DNA of 54,607 bases. Source: Spirochaetota bacterium. GTDB lineage: Bacteria; Spirochaetota; UBA4802; UB4802. The DNA lies in NCBI GenBank assembly GCA_029907515.1, contig JARYLT010000011.1, positions 1 through 54,607 of the forward strand. Direction: 5' to 3'. The position numbers and the translations under genes were made by a program. Numbering within the stretch: position 1 is the first letter of the stretch; every line of letters starts with the position of its first letter. Below the pieces are notes generated by a model. The model saw only the letters and a list, made by a program, of their open reading frames with translations, ran no database searches and had not been told where the DNA came from. Below are positions 17,658 through 26,829 of this stretch, piece after piece.

Positions 17658-17870
17658 TTATTCAATGGCACTTTTCTCCTGTGTTTGTGGTTGTTGTGGT
17701 AGCGGAGATGTCTTATACAGTAACACATATATAATTAATGATGCTATCACTATAAGCACTATCGACAAAATTTTATATTTGCGCAATATAAATCCAGAAA
17801 GAGCAATCAGTACTCCTGCAATGATAATTGCTGCTGTGGTGTGGTGTAAAATATATGTGGTTACATCCAT
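17658..17870 (-). CDS. small two-helix membrane protein
   Basis: This 70-residue protein begins MDVTTYILHHTTAAI. It has two hydrophobic helices (AAIIIAGVLIALSGFIL and ILSIVLIVIASLIIYVLLY) joined by a short basic turn (RKYK), and a polar Gln/Pro-rich tail. I do not recognise it. ATG 17870 has GGAG upstream; the longer frame starting at 17912 would overlap the GlpX-like gene. It follows that gene by 19 bases, so the two are probably co-transcribed. Confidence 0.6.
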   Translation of the reverse strand: MDVTTYILHHTTAAIIIAGVLIALSGFILRKYKILSIVLIVIASLIIYVLLYKTSPLPQQPQTQEKSAIE

Positions 17871-17889
17871 AGTAACTATCTCCAAACAT

Positions 17890-18840
17890 TTAATAAACTG
17901 GCTTGTAGTCAAAGCGGTGAATTGCGGTAATGTAGCGGATGGTATGTGTTTTATAGCGCATAATTATGGAATGCGTCTTTGCCCCTCCTGCCATGAAACG
18001 CACACCGGGCAGCAGCTCACCATCGGAAATGCCGGTTGCTGAGAACATGATATTCTCACCCTTTGCCAGATCACTCAGCGTGTAAATTTTTTCTAAATCA
18101 TTGATGCCCATGGCCTTAACAAGTTCTTTGTCCTTCTGGTCGCGGTACACAAACCGTGCCTGCATGTCACCATCAAGACATTTAAGTGCGGCAGCAGAAA
18201 GAATCCCTTCACGGGCTCCACCAACACCCATAAGCATGTCAATAGGGGTATCATCAAGTGCGGTGGCGATAGCTCCTGAAATATCACCATCTTTTATTAA
18301 TTTAATCCGTGCACCTAATGCACGTATGCGTTCCACCAGTTCGCGATGGCGCTCACGGTCAAGTATACACACGGTAATATCTTCTATGTACTTTCCCTTT
18401 GCACGGGCAACGCGCTTGATGTTAACTTCAGGTGATTGTGTGATATCAATAACACCGCGACCTTCCCTGCCCACAGCAATCTTTTCCATGTAGATTGGGG
18501 GTGCATTGAGCATGGACCCGTGTTCGGCTATAGCTATAGCTGAAATGGTGTTGTACCCGCCCTGTGCCAGCGTTGCATGTCCGTCAATGGGGGTCAGAGC
18601 AATATCTACTTCTGGATGATCGGCATTACCCAGTATTCTGCCATTTGATAGAGGTGAATCGGGATTGTTGATACCGGAAATTATATGGCCTTTAAATGAT
18701 ACGGTTGAAAACACCTTTGACATGGCTTCAACAGCATTTTTTGAAGCAAGTTCTTCATTCCCCCTGCCATAGTAGCGGGCAGCCCACAATGCCGCTGCTT
18801 CGGTAACACGGACAACTTCCAGTGCTAAATTGCGATCCAT
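17890..18840 (-). CDS. GlpX-family (class II FBPase-like) protein with altered metal site
   Basis: It aligns over its whole length with E. coli GlpX: RNLALEVVRVTEAAAL, NAPPIYMEK, IKDGDISGAI, MGVGGAREGILSAAALKCLDGDMQAR, FSATGISDGELL and RYITAIHRFDYK. GlpX hydrolyses fructose-1,6-bisphosphate in gluconeogenesis with metal ligands Asp33, Glu57, Asp85, Glu88 and Glu213. Here these positions read Ser33, Ile57 (GEGE replaced by GINN), Thr83 (DPIEG replaced by TPIDG), Asp86 and Glu211, so only the last is unchanged and one is a conservative swap. The classic GEGE..DEAP segment is gone. It is probably inactive as an FBPase or has another role. Start ATG 18840 has GGAG upstream; 316 residues. Confidence 0.82.
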   Translation of the reverse strand: MDRNLALEVVRVTEAAALWAARYYGRGNEELASKNAVEAMSKVFSTVSFKGHIISGINNPDSPLSNGRILGNADHPEVDIALTPIDGHATLAQGGYNTISAIAIAEHGSMLNAPPIYMEKIAVGREGRGVIDITQSPEVNIKRVARAKGKYIEDITVCILDRERHRELVERIRALGARIKLIKDGDISGAIATALDDTPIDMLMGVGGAREGILSAAALKCLDGDMQARFVYRDQKDKELVKAMGINDLEKIYTLSDLAKGENIMFSATGISDGELLPGVRFMAGGAKTHSIIMRYKTHTIRYITAIHRFDYKPVY

Positions 18841-18989
18841 AGTATACTCCACCAACCAGTGTAACTACAGTTCATATCAGTAGGAATACAATCAAAAATT
18901 GTCAAATTAATATTTTATAAATATTTTGATGTGGGGTAAAATGTTGAGCGTAATGTATTGTTATAAAGTGTATTAATTGCTATCCATCG

Positions 18990-20153
18990 TTAAAATAATG
19001 TGAGTAATGATGCTATCGTTTTCTTTTTTTGTTGTATGTAAGTAGAGCTGTAAGGGGATGTATATATACTCTTTTTTTGTGATATGTGGGTGTAGTGCGA
19101 TTCTACTGTTGCAAGGTATCGCTTTGATTGAGGGTCTAATGCAAGAATATTTACAGTGGGTAGTATAAATAAACGGTTGTACAGCGTGGAAGCAATGGAA
19201 AAAAGATCAGGGGAAACGATTGCTTCGTCGCTTTCAATGGTGGTTGGCAATAGTTTATTCTTTGAGCTATCGTAAAGGGTGATAAATGCATTGTTCAGAA
19301 AGATAGCGGTATTCCCTATCATATACAGTGATGGGTTAAATGAACCAGATAAAATTCTCTGTGTTTTTCCCGATTGCAATGAATACTGGCTTACCGTATA
19401 ACCTCCGGGAAATCCTGCAGTATAGAAGGCTGTGTTATTGGCAATAAAAACTTCGGCCGGAGTTATGGTAGTGAAAAGCTTTTTCCATACATGATTGGTG
19501 TGCATATAGACATCATAATTGCCGGATGATCCACTGATAAAAAGTCTTTGACTGCTGCAGTCTAAAATTACTGTGTTTTCGTCCCACTGTGGTGCGCTTT
19601 CACGGCAAAGGATTTCTTTTTCACGGTAACTATCGCCCATAACCTCAACAATACAGTTGTTATTTTTATACAACAATGAATTACCGTCCCGGGAAAAAGA
19701 GTAATCCGTTCCTGCAGATGCAGTTTTCACTACTTTGATGGTTTTCTTTGGTATATGTATCAAGAGGAGTACTGGCTGTGGTATTGTGTCATTGCTGAAA
19801 TATTTGATGGCAATGTATGCACCGTTAGCTGAAACGCGTGCTGATATGACAGTGCCATTGAATTGATACACTGTGTTTTTTTTGCGAGTGGCGACAGTAT
19901 TAATGATAACAGTATTTGTGTTGCCAGATTCTTTTATATAGACAACCTCTTTCCCGTTGAGCCATCCTGCGTATGCTATCCCGGAATCAATAAACTGTGC
20001 CCCAATACTCTGATAGTAATCAAGGCGTGTAAAAAACAATTTCTGGTATTCGGCCGAAGATGTACTGATGTATACCGAATCAAGCGGTATGCCACGTGCA
20101 TACAGCGGCAGCCCCAAAATAAGTACCAGCAGGATGATAAGCACAACTCGCAT
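18990..20153 (-). CDS. secreted beta-propeller-like protein, function unknown
   Basis: An N-terminal export signal (MRVVLIILLVLILGLPLYA) precedes about 365 residues of repeated short beta-strands: SARVSANGAYIAIKYF, DYSFSRDGNSLLYKNN, APQWDENTVILDCSSQRLFIS. These recall TolB/WD-type propeller blades. No catalytic motif is seen. It starts 22 bases after the LysM lipoprotein gene ends, so the two form an operon and probably act together in the periplasm. ATG 20153 gives the better signal peptide than TTG 20159. Two ARCTATCG words lie within it (19265 and 19628). The propeller assignment is inferred from pattern only. Confidence 0.6.
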   Translation of the reverse strand: MRVVLIILLVLILGLPLYARGIPLDSVYISTSSAEYQKLFFTRLDYYQSIGAQFIDSGIAYAGWLNGKEVVYIKESGNTNTVIINTVATRKKNTVYQFNGTVISARVSANGAYIAIKYFSNDTIPQPVLLLIHIPKKTIKVVKTASAGTDYSFSRDGNSLLYKNNNCIVEVMGDSYREKEILCRESAPQWDENTVILDCSSQRLFISGSSGNYDVYMHTNHVWKKLFTTITPAEVFIANNTAFYTAGFPGGYTVSQYSLQSGKTQRILSGSFNPSLYMIGNTAIFLNNAFITLYDSSKNKLLPTTIESDEAIVSPDLFSIASTLYNRLFILPTVNILALDPQSKRYLATVESHYTHISQKKSIYTSPYSSTYIQQKKKTIASLLTLF

Positions 20154-20175
20154 TGGCAAATGGATGTGCAGGGTA

Positions 20176-21411
20176 TTAGTTGGATTTTGCTTTTTCTTCA
20201 GTGCCTGATTCCTTCTTTTCCTTTTCCACTGCAGGAATGATAAACCGCTGCCCAGGAAAGATTAAATCAGGGTCTTTGATCTGGTCTTTATTGGCAATAT
20301 AAATGAGAGGCCACAATCGTGCATCGTTATAAACTTTGAGAGCTATCCTCCACAGACAATCACGTGCTTTGGGATTATACTGAACAATATATTCTTTGTA
20401 TTCTTTTTTTGGTTCTTCTTTAGCAATAACTTCTGTTTCTTCTTTGGCCTCTTCCTGCATTGCAATGGCCTCTTCCTTCTTTTCCATAGCAATAAGCATT
20501 GAATTGAGTGCTGTTATTGCCTGCTGAGATGCGTCATAGGATTCAATATACTTTTCTTTTGAAAAGAGGTCCTGACTATTTGCTATAAGTTTTTCAGCTT
20601 CAGTAAGTGTTTGTGCCATCTCCTGGGAGGATTCTCTTTCACTGACCTGTGTGTACAGGCTTTTTGCGGCTTCCAGAGATTCAGATGCTTTTCCTTTTTC
20701 AATAGCTGTTTTTGCCAGTAGCAAAGATTCTTTTGCTGATTGCATTGCTGCAATTGCTGCAACTATGTTCTGCTCTTCAAGTTTAGTAGTGGCTTCATTA
20801 ATTTTTTGCTCTGTTAATGACAGTTCGTCTTTTGCAAATTCATCACCACGCTGGGTGCGCAGCGATTCTTTTTCATTTTCCAGTACTACAAGCTGTTCTT
20901 TAAGTTGCGGAATCATTGCCAGTGATTTTGCTTTTGCCTCATTGGCAAAGCCAATTGATTCTTTTGATTTTTGTATTGATTGGCGATAGTTTTTATCGTC
21001 ACGAAATTTGGTTGCTTCATCCAGAGAGTTTGTAGCCTGCGCATACTCAACATTTGCAAATTCTTTGGCGTTAAGCATTTCGGCCTGCTGCAAGGTCTCT
21101 TTAGCTTCTGTGAGCATATCGTTAGCATACAATGGCAGGGACTTTTCTATTGCTTTTAGGGATTCTGCCTGTGATTCTTGTGATTTTTTCTGAGCATCCT
21201 TTATTTTATCTTCTTTAAGTAATGAATGTGTGTCATATAAATATTGTTTAGCTTTTTCCAGCTCTTCAGGTGCATATTTGTCTGCTTTTACTTCTTCAGC
21301 TTGGGTTATTCCATAGCGGGCTTTGGACATATCCCTGATGGGCAGGTCAGAAGCACATCCAATAGAAAATACTATGCAGGATACAAGTATGTATATATAG
21401 ATTTGTTTCAT
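20176..21411 (-). CDS. LysM-domain lipoprotein with helical repeats
   Basis: The lipoprotein signal ends in FSIGCAS, with Cys as first mature residue. The body (about 30-330) is alpha-helical with repeating units of the DUF4398-like kind: PEELEKAKQYLYDT, ANDMLTEAKETLQQAE, YRQSIQKSKESIGFANEAK, YIESYDASQQAI. The C-terminal LysM (YIVQYNPKARDCLWRIALKVYND ... IFPGQRFIIP) should bind peptidoglycan. It probably tethers the outer membrane or a complex to the wall. AAGGAG stands before the ATG. Two small inverted repeats at 21449-21480 lie just upstream. Domain boundaries are estimates. Confidence 0.82.
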   Translation of the reverse strand: MKQIYIYILVSCIVFSIGCASDLPIRDMSKARYGITQAEEVKADKYAPEELEKAKQYLYDTHSLLKEDKIKDAQKKSQESQAESLKAIEKSLPLYANDMLTEAKETLQQAEMLNAKEFANVEYAQATNSLDEATKFRDDKNYRQSIQKSKESIGFANEAKAKSLAMIPQLKEQLVVLENEKESLRTQRGDEFAKDELSLTEQKINEATTKLEEQNIVAAIAAMQSAKESLLLAKTAIEKGKASESLEAAKSLYTQVSERESSQEMAQTLTEAEKLIANSQDLFSKEKYIESYDASQQAITALNSMLIAMEKKEEAIAMQEEAKEETEVIAKEEPKKEYKEYIVQYNPKARDCLWRIALKVYNDARLWPLIYIANKDQIKDPDLIFPGQRFIIPAVEKEKKESGTEEKAKSN

Positions 21412-21448
21412 GGCGACTGTCTCCTTATTGAAATATTGTTTGTTTATA

Positions 21449-21480
21449 GGTTATGATGTATGCATAACCAATATATGGTT
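21449..21480. promoter_or_regulatory. overlapping inverted repeats upstream of LysM gene
   Basis: GGTTATG (21449-21455) pairs with CATAACC (21463-21469), and AACCA (21466-21470) with TGGTT (21476-21480). They lie 38-70 bases ahead of the minus-strand LysM start, where an operator would be expected. No regulator is known. Confidence 0.35.
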
Positions 21481-21698
21481 AAATTTCAAGATATTTTTGT
21501 CACTAACATTTTGATTTTATTTTACTCATTAAATATTACAATGATTTCACAATTGATGATATATACTCAAGAATGCCTCTAAGACCATTCTGTGTATAAA
21601 GTAATGATGACTATATTACACTATCCATATTTTTTCTAATAAATGGTTATGGGGTAAGGTCAAGGATTATTAGTGAATGTATTTATAAAAGAGGGAGC

Positions 21699-21743
21699 AT
21701 GAATAAGATAAGGGGAGTTTTTTTATTGACAAATAAGTACTGA
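21699..21743 (+). CDS. possible 14-codon leader or truncated gene start
   Basis: ATG at 21699 follows a good GAGGGAG site and reads MNKIRGVFLLTNKY before a TGA at 21741-21743 that lies inside the 24-bp palindrome. It may be a leader peptide, the stub of a lost gene, or chance. The next gene starts 210 bases on. Confidence 0.25.
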   Translation: MNKIRGVFLLTNKY

Positions 21744-21757
21744 CATGTCAGTACTTA
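21734..21757. promoter_or_regulatory. 24-bp perfect palindrome, operator-like
   Basis: The half-site TAAGTACTGACA is followed directly by its complement. A consensus -35 hexamer TTGACA at 21726-21731 abuts it. Palindromes of this length and form are typical of TetR-family operators. No TetR-type gene is in the window. The downstream gene is the chemoreceptor at 21953. Confidence 0.55.
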
Positions 21758-21952
21758 ATAAAATAATCGTTATACTATTTTACAAGTTGTTATCAGATTA
21801 AGAGACTGATACATTCTAAAAAAGTGATTGTGATTATTATTTGGAAGATTTAAAATTATAAAATTATATAATCAAAATAAATAATATTGTTAAGGATACT
21901 GTGGTTTAAGGAATGAATATATTTTACTATTATATTTTTGAGGGATGTCACT

Positions 21953-24103
21953 ATGAAGCAATTGAATATTGTTGCATTATTGATTCTTGTACTTACCACA
22001 AAAATATTTGCTCTATCTGTCAATGTTGACCTCCAGGATGCAGCGCCAATCAAACTTAAGTTTATTGAAGATAAACAGAATACAATGTCGTTTGATGATG
22101 TTGTGAGTTCTGATAAATGGAATAATAATGTAACTGAAACAATAAACTTTGGATTTACTGATAGTGCCTATTGGTTCACATTCAATGTTAATAATACTTC
22201 AAAAATAAAAAAAACTGCACTTCTAAGAATATCATACCCAATGCTTGATTACATTGAATTATACAGACCTACTGAAAATGGTGGGTATGAAAAAACTATT
22301 GAAGGGGATAGCTTCCCATTTCACCAAAGAGAGATAACCGATGTGGCTTTTGTTTATTTATTGGAAATTTACCCTGGTACAAATACCTTTTACTTTAAGA
22401 TTAAAACAACAAGTTCATTCAATTTTACTGCAACCCTTTTTTCTGTAAAAGGATTTTTACATCATCTTAATGTTGAACAGCCACTTATATGGATATACTA
22501 TGGTCTTATGATTATAATGGTGGTGTTTAATTTTTTTGTATTTTTATCAATTAGGGATTTTTCGTATTTATTATATGTTTTATTTATAACGTCATGGATT
22601 TTTTTACAAATGTGTTTAAACGGATATGCATTCCAGTATCTATGGCCCAAACAGGTATGGTGGGGTAATAACTCTCTACCTTTTTTTATGGCATTGACTA
22701 TAACAAGCTGTGCTATTTTTTTACTACGGGCAACTGATGTTTTATGGAAAAGCAGGAGAATGATAATAGCTAATATGGTATTAGTAATTATACCAGGTAT
22801 TATCATTGCGCTGTCCAGTCTAACAATACAGTATAAATTTGCTATTAAGATAGCAACAGGATTTACAATATGTGCAGTATGCATATTATTTCCCATGCAG
22901 GCGTATGCATTAATAAAAAAATCCCGTATTGCTCGTTTCTTTGCAGTTGGATTTTTAGGTTTATCTATAGGGGTTTTGCTGTATGCATTAAAAACTTTTG
23001 GAGTACTACCAGCCACATTTGTAACTCAGTGGAGTATACAGATGGGTTCTGCATTTGTTGTTTTGTTTTTATCCTTTGCGTTAGCTGACAGGATAAACGT
23101 TATGCGGAGAAACATCGAAGTGCTATATGAAGATAAAAAAATAAGTGAATCGGAAGCTTTACAAAAAGCTTCACATTTTGAGGCGATAGTTAATGCCGTC
23201 AATGTTATGTCAAATGATTTCATTATGGTTAGCAAGGAACTTGAATTGATAAGTAAAACATTTTCAGAAGTTTCAGGTAAACAGTCTGAAATGACATTGC
23301 ATATTCAGGAGTCTTTTTCTGGTTTACAGATGTCGTTAGAGGAATTGCATAATGCTCTAAAAGATCAGAAAGAGCAAGGGAAGAAATCTCAGGAATATGT
23401 GGTTACAATGGAAAATGCATATACTGCACTTATTAATGAAAATAAACGATTTATAGACATCATCGAATCAATTGTTTCAAGAGCAAAAAATGCTGAGAAT
23501 ACCCTCAGCAGTATGATAAATAATATGAACGTACTCCAGCAGGGTAGCCATGAAATTGAACAATTTGTTGCTGTAATAGATGAAATTTCAGATAAGATTA
23601 ATCTACTTTCATTGAACGCATCAATAGAAGCTGCACGAGCAGGGGAAGCAGGCAGGGGGTTTGCCGTTGTGGCGGATGAAATTGGGAAATTGGCTACAGC
23701 AACCGCTGAACAGTCAGGGATGATCAGTCAGCGTGTTGCAAGCATTGCACAGGATATACATTCCATTGTTGTTCTTTCACAGGATTCCAATACAGCACTT
23801 TCAGATATCTTTTCGTTAATTGGAACTGTTAAAGATGGTATAGTATCGTTTCAAAAGGTTGTCAATAATCAGACTGATGAATTGCAAAAGGTCAAAGAGC
23901 AGGTCATTCAAATTGATAAACTATCTAATGATATTTTACGGTTATCGGAAAAAATTAAGGATGTAATGGCAAACACACTTGAATCAATAAATATAATTTC
24001 ATCTATGGCTGATGGTATTGCCACAACAAACAGCAAAATAAAAGAATATTCAAAAACTATTAGTGAAAAGTCTGATAGACTATCCATACTGGTAAAGGGC
24101 TAA
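21953..24103 (+). CDS. 7TMR-DISM chemoreceptor (methyl-accepting output)
   Basis: A signal peptide is followed by a periplasmic 7TMR-DISMED2 domain (about 25-180, with [22 protein letters not shown] and FPFHQRE) and seven membrane helices (about 185-390, with [11 protein letters not shown] and [11 protein letters not shown]). A long coiled coil then carries the methyl-accepting hairpin, whose tip reads [33 protein letters not shown]. The tip binds CheA and CheW. The sensor half is a clear paralogue of the receptor at 9.4 kb with a different output. No PAS or HAMP lies between the 7TM and the coil. Start ATG 21953 follows GAGGG. 716 residues. Confidence 0.9.
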   Translation: MKQLNIVALLILVLTTKIFALSVNVDLQDAAPIKLKFIEDKQNTMSFDDVVSSDKWNNNVTETINFGFTDSAYWFTFNVNNTSKIKKTALLRISYPMLDYIELYRPTENGGYEKTIEGDSFPFHQREITDVAFVYLLEIYPGTNTFYFKIKTTSSFNFTATLFSVKGFLHHLNVEQPLIWIYYGLMIIMVVFNFFVFLSIRDFSYLLYVLFITSWIFLQMCLNGYAFQYLWPKQVWWGNNSLPFFMALTITSCAIFLLRATDVLWKSRRMIIANMVLVIIPGIIIALSSLTIQYKFAIKIATGFTICAVCILFPMQAYALIKKSRIARFFAVGFLGLSIGVLLYALKTFGVLPATFVTQWSIQMGSAFVVLFLSFALADRINVMRRNIEVLYEDKKISESEALQKASHFEAIVNAVNVMSNDFIMVSKELELISKTFSEVSGKQSEMTLHIQESFSGLQMSLEELHNALKDQKEQGKKSQEYVVTMENAYTALINENKRFIDIIESIVSRAKNAENTLSSMINNMNVLQQGSHEIEQFVAVIDEISDKINLLSLNASIEAARAGEAGRGFAVVADEIGKLATATAEQSGMISQRVASIAQDIHSIVVLSQDSNTALSDIFSLIGTVKDGIVSFQKVVNNQTDELQKVKEQVIQIDKLSNDILRLSEKIKDVMANTLESINIISSMADGIATTNSKIKEYSKTISEKSDRLSILVKG

Positions 24104-24229
24104 TGTGCTGCATTAATTATTGATGTAGGCTCCTGCAACTTCAACGGCGGGAATCTACACATTTTCATCCATTCACTTTTTACTTCATTTTTAATGTGAA
24201 AGAAAATAATATTTTTTCACTAAATATTG

Positions 24230-24257
24230 TTGACATACCTTGTACAACAGCTATTAT
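24230..24257 (+). promoter_or_regulatory. sigma-70-type promoter for the HNH gene
   Basis: TTGACA (24230-24235), 16-base spacer, TATTAT (24252-24257, five of six). It sits 66 bases before the ATG at 24323. Confidence 0.6.
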
Positions 24258-24322
24258 TATGCAAATTTTATATGCAGGGTTTTTATTACCTGTAACGCTT
24301 GTGTGCGTACAGGTGGTACACC

Positions 24323-24889
24323 ATGATTGAATCTGAGGTACTGGTACTAAATGCAGGGTTTGTTCCCATCCGTATAACAACGGTAAAAGAGGCAATATGC
24401 CTGTTGCTTTCTGATAAGGCTGTGCCCGTCGTTGAAGAAGATACTTTTATCCGCTCCCCATCAATAGCAATTAAAGTCCCTTCTGTTATTGCTATCCTTA
24501 ACTACCATCATCTGCCGCGCCGCAAAGTAGTATTTTCAAAACTCAATGTTATTTATCGGGATGATATGCAATGTCAATATTGTGGCAAACGCTTTCAGAT
24601 GAAACACCTTACGGTTGACCATGTTATCCCACGTAGCAGGTGGGAAGTGGTAACAGGAAAATCATTAAAAGAGGGATTTTCAAGCTGGCATAATTTAGTG
24701 TGTGCATGCAAATGGTGCAACAATCAAAAAGGCAACAAGCTTATGCATGAGATAGGCTGGAGCTTACTCCGTGAGCCATTTGAACCCGAATATATCCCCT
24801 ATATCATCGTCACTGCTGAAAAAGCAAAAAAGAAGGGGTGGCTCCCCTTCTGTGGATTCAATGTCAAGATTGTTGAAATGATCCCTTAA
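24323..24889 (+). CDS. HNH endonuclease domain protein
   Basis: An N-terminal part begins EVLVLNAGFVPIRITTVKEAICLLLSDKA, typical of stand-alone HNH proteins found in many bacteria. A zinc-bound HNH core follows: CQYCGKRF, then LTVDHVIPRSR with the catalytic His, HNLVCACKWCNNQKGNK and the second CxxC. Such chromosomal copies have no proven role; some are linked to DNA repair or phage. AGGTGG precedes ATG 24323. Its last codons converge with the aconitase gene, sharing TTAA at 24886-24889, and its 3' end contains the terminator of that operon. Confidence 0.85.
   Translation: MIESEVLVLNAGFVPIRITTVKEAICLLLSDKAVPVVEEDTFIRSPSIAIKVPSVIAILNYHHLPRRKVVFSKLNVIYRDDMQCQYCGKRFQMKHLTVDHVIPRSRWEVVTGKSLKEGFSSWHNLVCACKWCNNQKGNKLMHEIGWSLLREPFEPEYIPYIIVTAEKAKKKGWLPFCGFNVKIVEMIP
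24819..24851 (-). terminator. intrinsic terminator of the aconitase operon inside the HNH gene
   Basis: Read on the minus strand, AGAAGGGG and CCCCTTCT (24851-24844 and 24838-24831) form an 8-bp G+C-rich stem with a 5-base loop, followed by TTTTTTGCTTTTT. It lies 35 bases past the aconitase stop and within the coding sequence of the convergent HNH gene. Confidence 0.8.
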
Positions 24890-26811
24890 TGCTGTGTGGT
24901 ATAATTAAGCAATCCGCCAGCAATTAATATCTTTCGCTGTCGTTCAGTTGCTAACAATGTACATTCTACAGGTTTATTATTAATGAGTAGTGTTATAGTA
25001 TTTCCACTCTCAACCTGCTTGATACAATCATTAAGTACAACAGTATCCCCTACCTGGATGCTGTCGTAGTCGCTTTCACTGTTAAATATCAGTGGCAAAA
25101 TGCCAAAGTTAATCAGGTTAGCGGTATGAATGCGCTCAAACGATTTTGCCAGTACAATCTTTACTCCCAGATATGCAGGGCAAATAGCTGCATGTTCGCG
25201 ACTTGAGCCCTGTCCATAGCTTACACCACCAACAATGACTGTTGCCAGTCCCTTTTCTTTGTTATCCAGTGCGCGCTTTGAAAATGAACTATCGACCATT
25301 TCAAACACATATTTTGCATACTCAGGAATATTAGAACGATATTTCAAGCGCTGTCCTGCAGGCATGATGTGGTCAGTGGTAATTTTGTCGCCAACCTTTA
25401 TGCCCACCACAGCTTGAATGGTCTGTGGCAATGGTTGTGTTTTTGGAGGCTGGCCAATGTTTGGACCTCTGAATATAGGTTCATCTGACTGAAATGGTGG
25501 AATAATCATTGAATCATCTGTTATAAATGTATTGGGCAGTTTTATGTCAGGATAGCTTTGTGCAGGCATATCCAGAGGATTTACAAGCGTTCCTTCAATG
25601 GCCGATAGCGCAGCGGTTTCAGGGCTTACTAAATAAACCTTTGCATCTTTAGTGCCTGAACGCCCTTCAAAGTTGCGATTGTTGGTTCTCAGTGACACGC
25701 CACCAGAAATGGGTGCGCCGCCATTACCAATACAAAAACCGCAGGCAGATTCCATAACACGCACACCGCTTTCAATGATGTCAGCCAGGTACCCTTCCTT
25801 TGCCAGCATGTGCAACACCTGCTTGGAGCCAGGTGCTAATATACAACTGACTTTGGGATGTATCTTTTTTCCTTTAAGAATTTTTGCAACAGTGACTAGA
25901 TCTTTGTACGATGAGTTGGTGCAACTGCCAATGGCAACCTGATCCACCTTCATCCCTTTAATTGATTCAACAGATACAACATTATCAGGTGAATGCGGGC
26001 ATGCAATCATTGGCTCAATTGTTGAAAGGTCAATTTCTATAACTTTATCGTACTGTGCATCTTTATCAGGAAGCAGTTCAACAAAATCTTTTTCTCTGCC
26101 CTGAGCTACTAAAAACTCACGGGTAACCTTATCACTGGGGAAAAGCGATGTGGTTACGCCTAACTCGGCACCCATGTTGGTGATGGTTGCACGCTCAGGC
26201 ACTGAAAGCGTTGCAATGCCAGGTCCTGTATATTCAATGACATAGCCAACATTCCCCTTTGTGGTAAGTTTTTGAAGCACTGTCAGGATAATATCCTTTG
26301 CGCTTACCCATGGGCGCAGTTTGCCAGTTAGATAAATATTTATAACCTTTGGGCAGGTTAAATAAAAAAGCCCACCACCCATGGCAACTGCAACATCTAA
26401 TCCGCCAGCACCAATGGCTACCATGCCCATGCCACCAGCTGTAGGTGTGTGGCTGTCGGAACCAAGCAATGTTTTTCCTGGCTTTGCAAACCGTTCTAAG
26501 TGCACCTGATGACATATGCCGTTACCTGCCTTAGAATAATAGATTCCGTATCTGGCATTCATGGTCTGCAGGTATTTGTGGTCATCAGCATTTTCAAATC
26601 CCATCTGCAATGTGTTGTGGTCAACATACGACACGGAAATCTCAGTTTTTACACGGTCAATTCCCATTGCTTCAAACTGCAAGTATGCCATGGTGCCCGT
26701 TGCGTCCTGAGTCAATGTCTGGTCAATGACAATGCCAATTTCGGTTCCTGGCTCAAGTTTTCCTTCTTTAAGATGTGCCTGCAATATTTTATAACAAACC
26801 GAATATCCCAT
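24886..26811 (-). CDS. aconitate hydratase (640-residue bacterial type)
   Basis: It interconverts citrate and isocitrate with a [4Fe-4S] cluster. Cluster cysteines appear in AIGSCTNSS and SACGFCIGNGG; the N-terminal DQTLTQDATGTMAY, LLGSDSHTPTAGG, and C-terminal swivel motifs YGQGSSREHAA and KSFERIHTANLINFGILPL are all present. The length of 641 fits the shorter Aquifex-type aconitase rather than the 750-900-residue AcnA and AcnB. It is larger than LeuC because the swivel domain (LeuD) is fused. It is the last gene of the cimA operon. GAGG precedes the ATG. Related family members include homoaconitase, so another tricarboxylate is possible. Confidence 0.9.
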   Translation of the reverse strand: MGYSVCYKILQAHLKEGKLEPGTEIGIVIDQTLTQDATGTMAYLQFEAMGIDRVKTEISVSYVDHNTLQMGFENADDHKYLQTMNARYGIYYSKAGNGICHQVHLERFAKPGKTLLGSDSHTPTAGGMGMVAIGAGGLDVAVAMGGGLFYLTCPKVINIYLTGKLRPWVSAKDIILTVLQKLTTKGNVGYVIEYTGPGIATLSVPERATITNMGAELGVTTSLFPSDKVTREFLVAQGREKDFVELLPDKDAQYDKVIEIDLSTIEPMIACPHSPDNVVSVESIKGMKVDQVAIGSCTNSSYKDLVTVAKILKGKKIHPKVSCILAPGSKQVLHMLAKEGYLADIIESGVRVMESACGFCIGNGGAPISGGVSLRTNNRNFEGRSGTKDAKVYLVSPETAALSAIEGTLVNPLDMPAQSYPDIKLPNTFITDDSMIIPPFQSDEPIFRGPNIGQPPKTQPLPQTIQAVVGIKVGDKITTDHIMPAGQRLKYRSNIPEYAKYVFEMVDSSFSKRALDNKEKGLATVIVGGVSYGQGSSREHAAICPAYLGVKIVLAKSFERIHTANLINFGILPLIFNSESDYDSIQVGDTVVLNDCIKQVESGNTITLLINNKPVECTLLATERQRKILIAGGLLNYTTQH

Positions 26812-26829
26812 TGGTACAACCTCTTGCGT

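Larger units (their letters stand above)
21412..21952. other. 540-base regulatory intergenic region
   Basis: It contains GGTTATG...CATAACC (21449-21469) overlapping AACCA...TGGTT (21466-21480) close to the LysM gene start, a 24-bp perfect palindrome at 21734-21757, and a tiny frame at 21699-21743. No full-length gene is present. Confidence 0.55.

Noticed and set aside
18590-18600. A further GGGGTCAGAGC inside the GlpX-like gene
   Set aside because: It encodes ALTPI in frame at a position matching the family alignment, so a coding coincidence is more likely than an inserted repeat.
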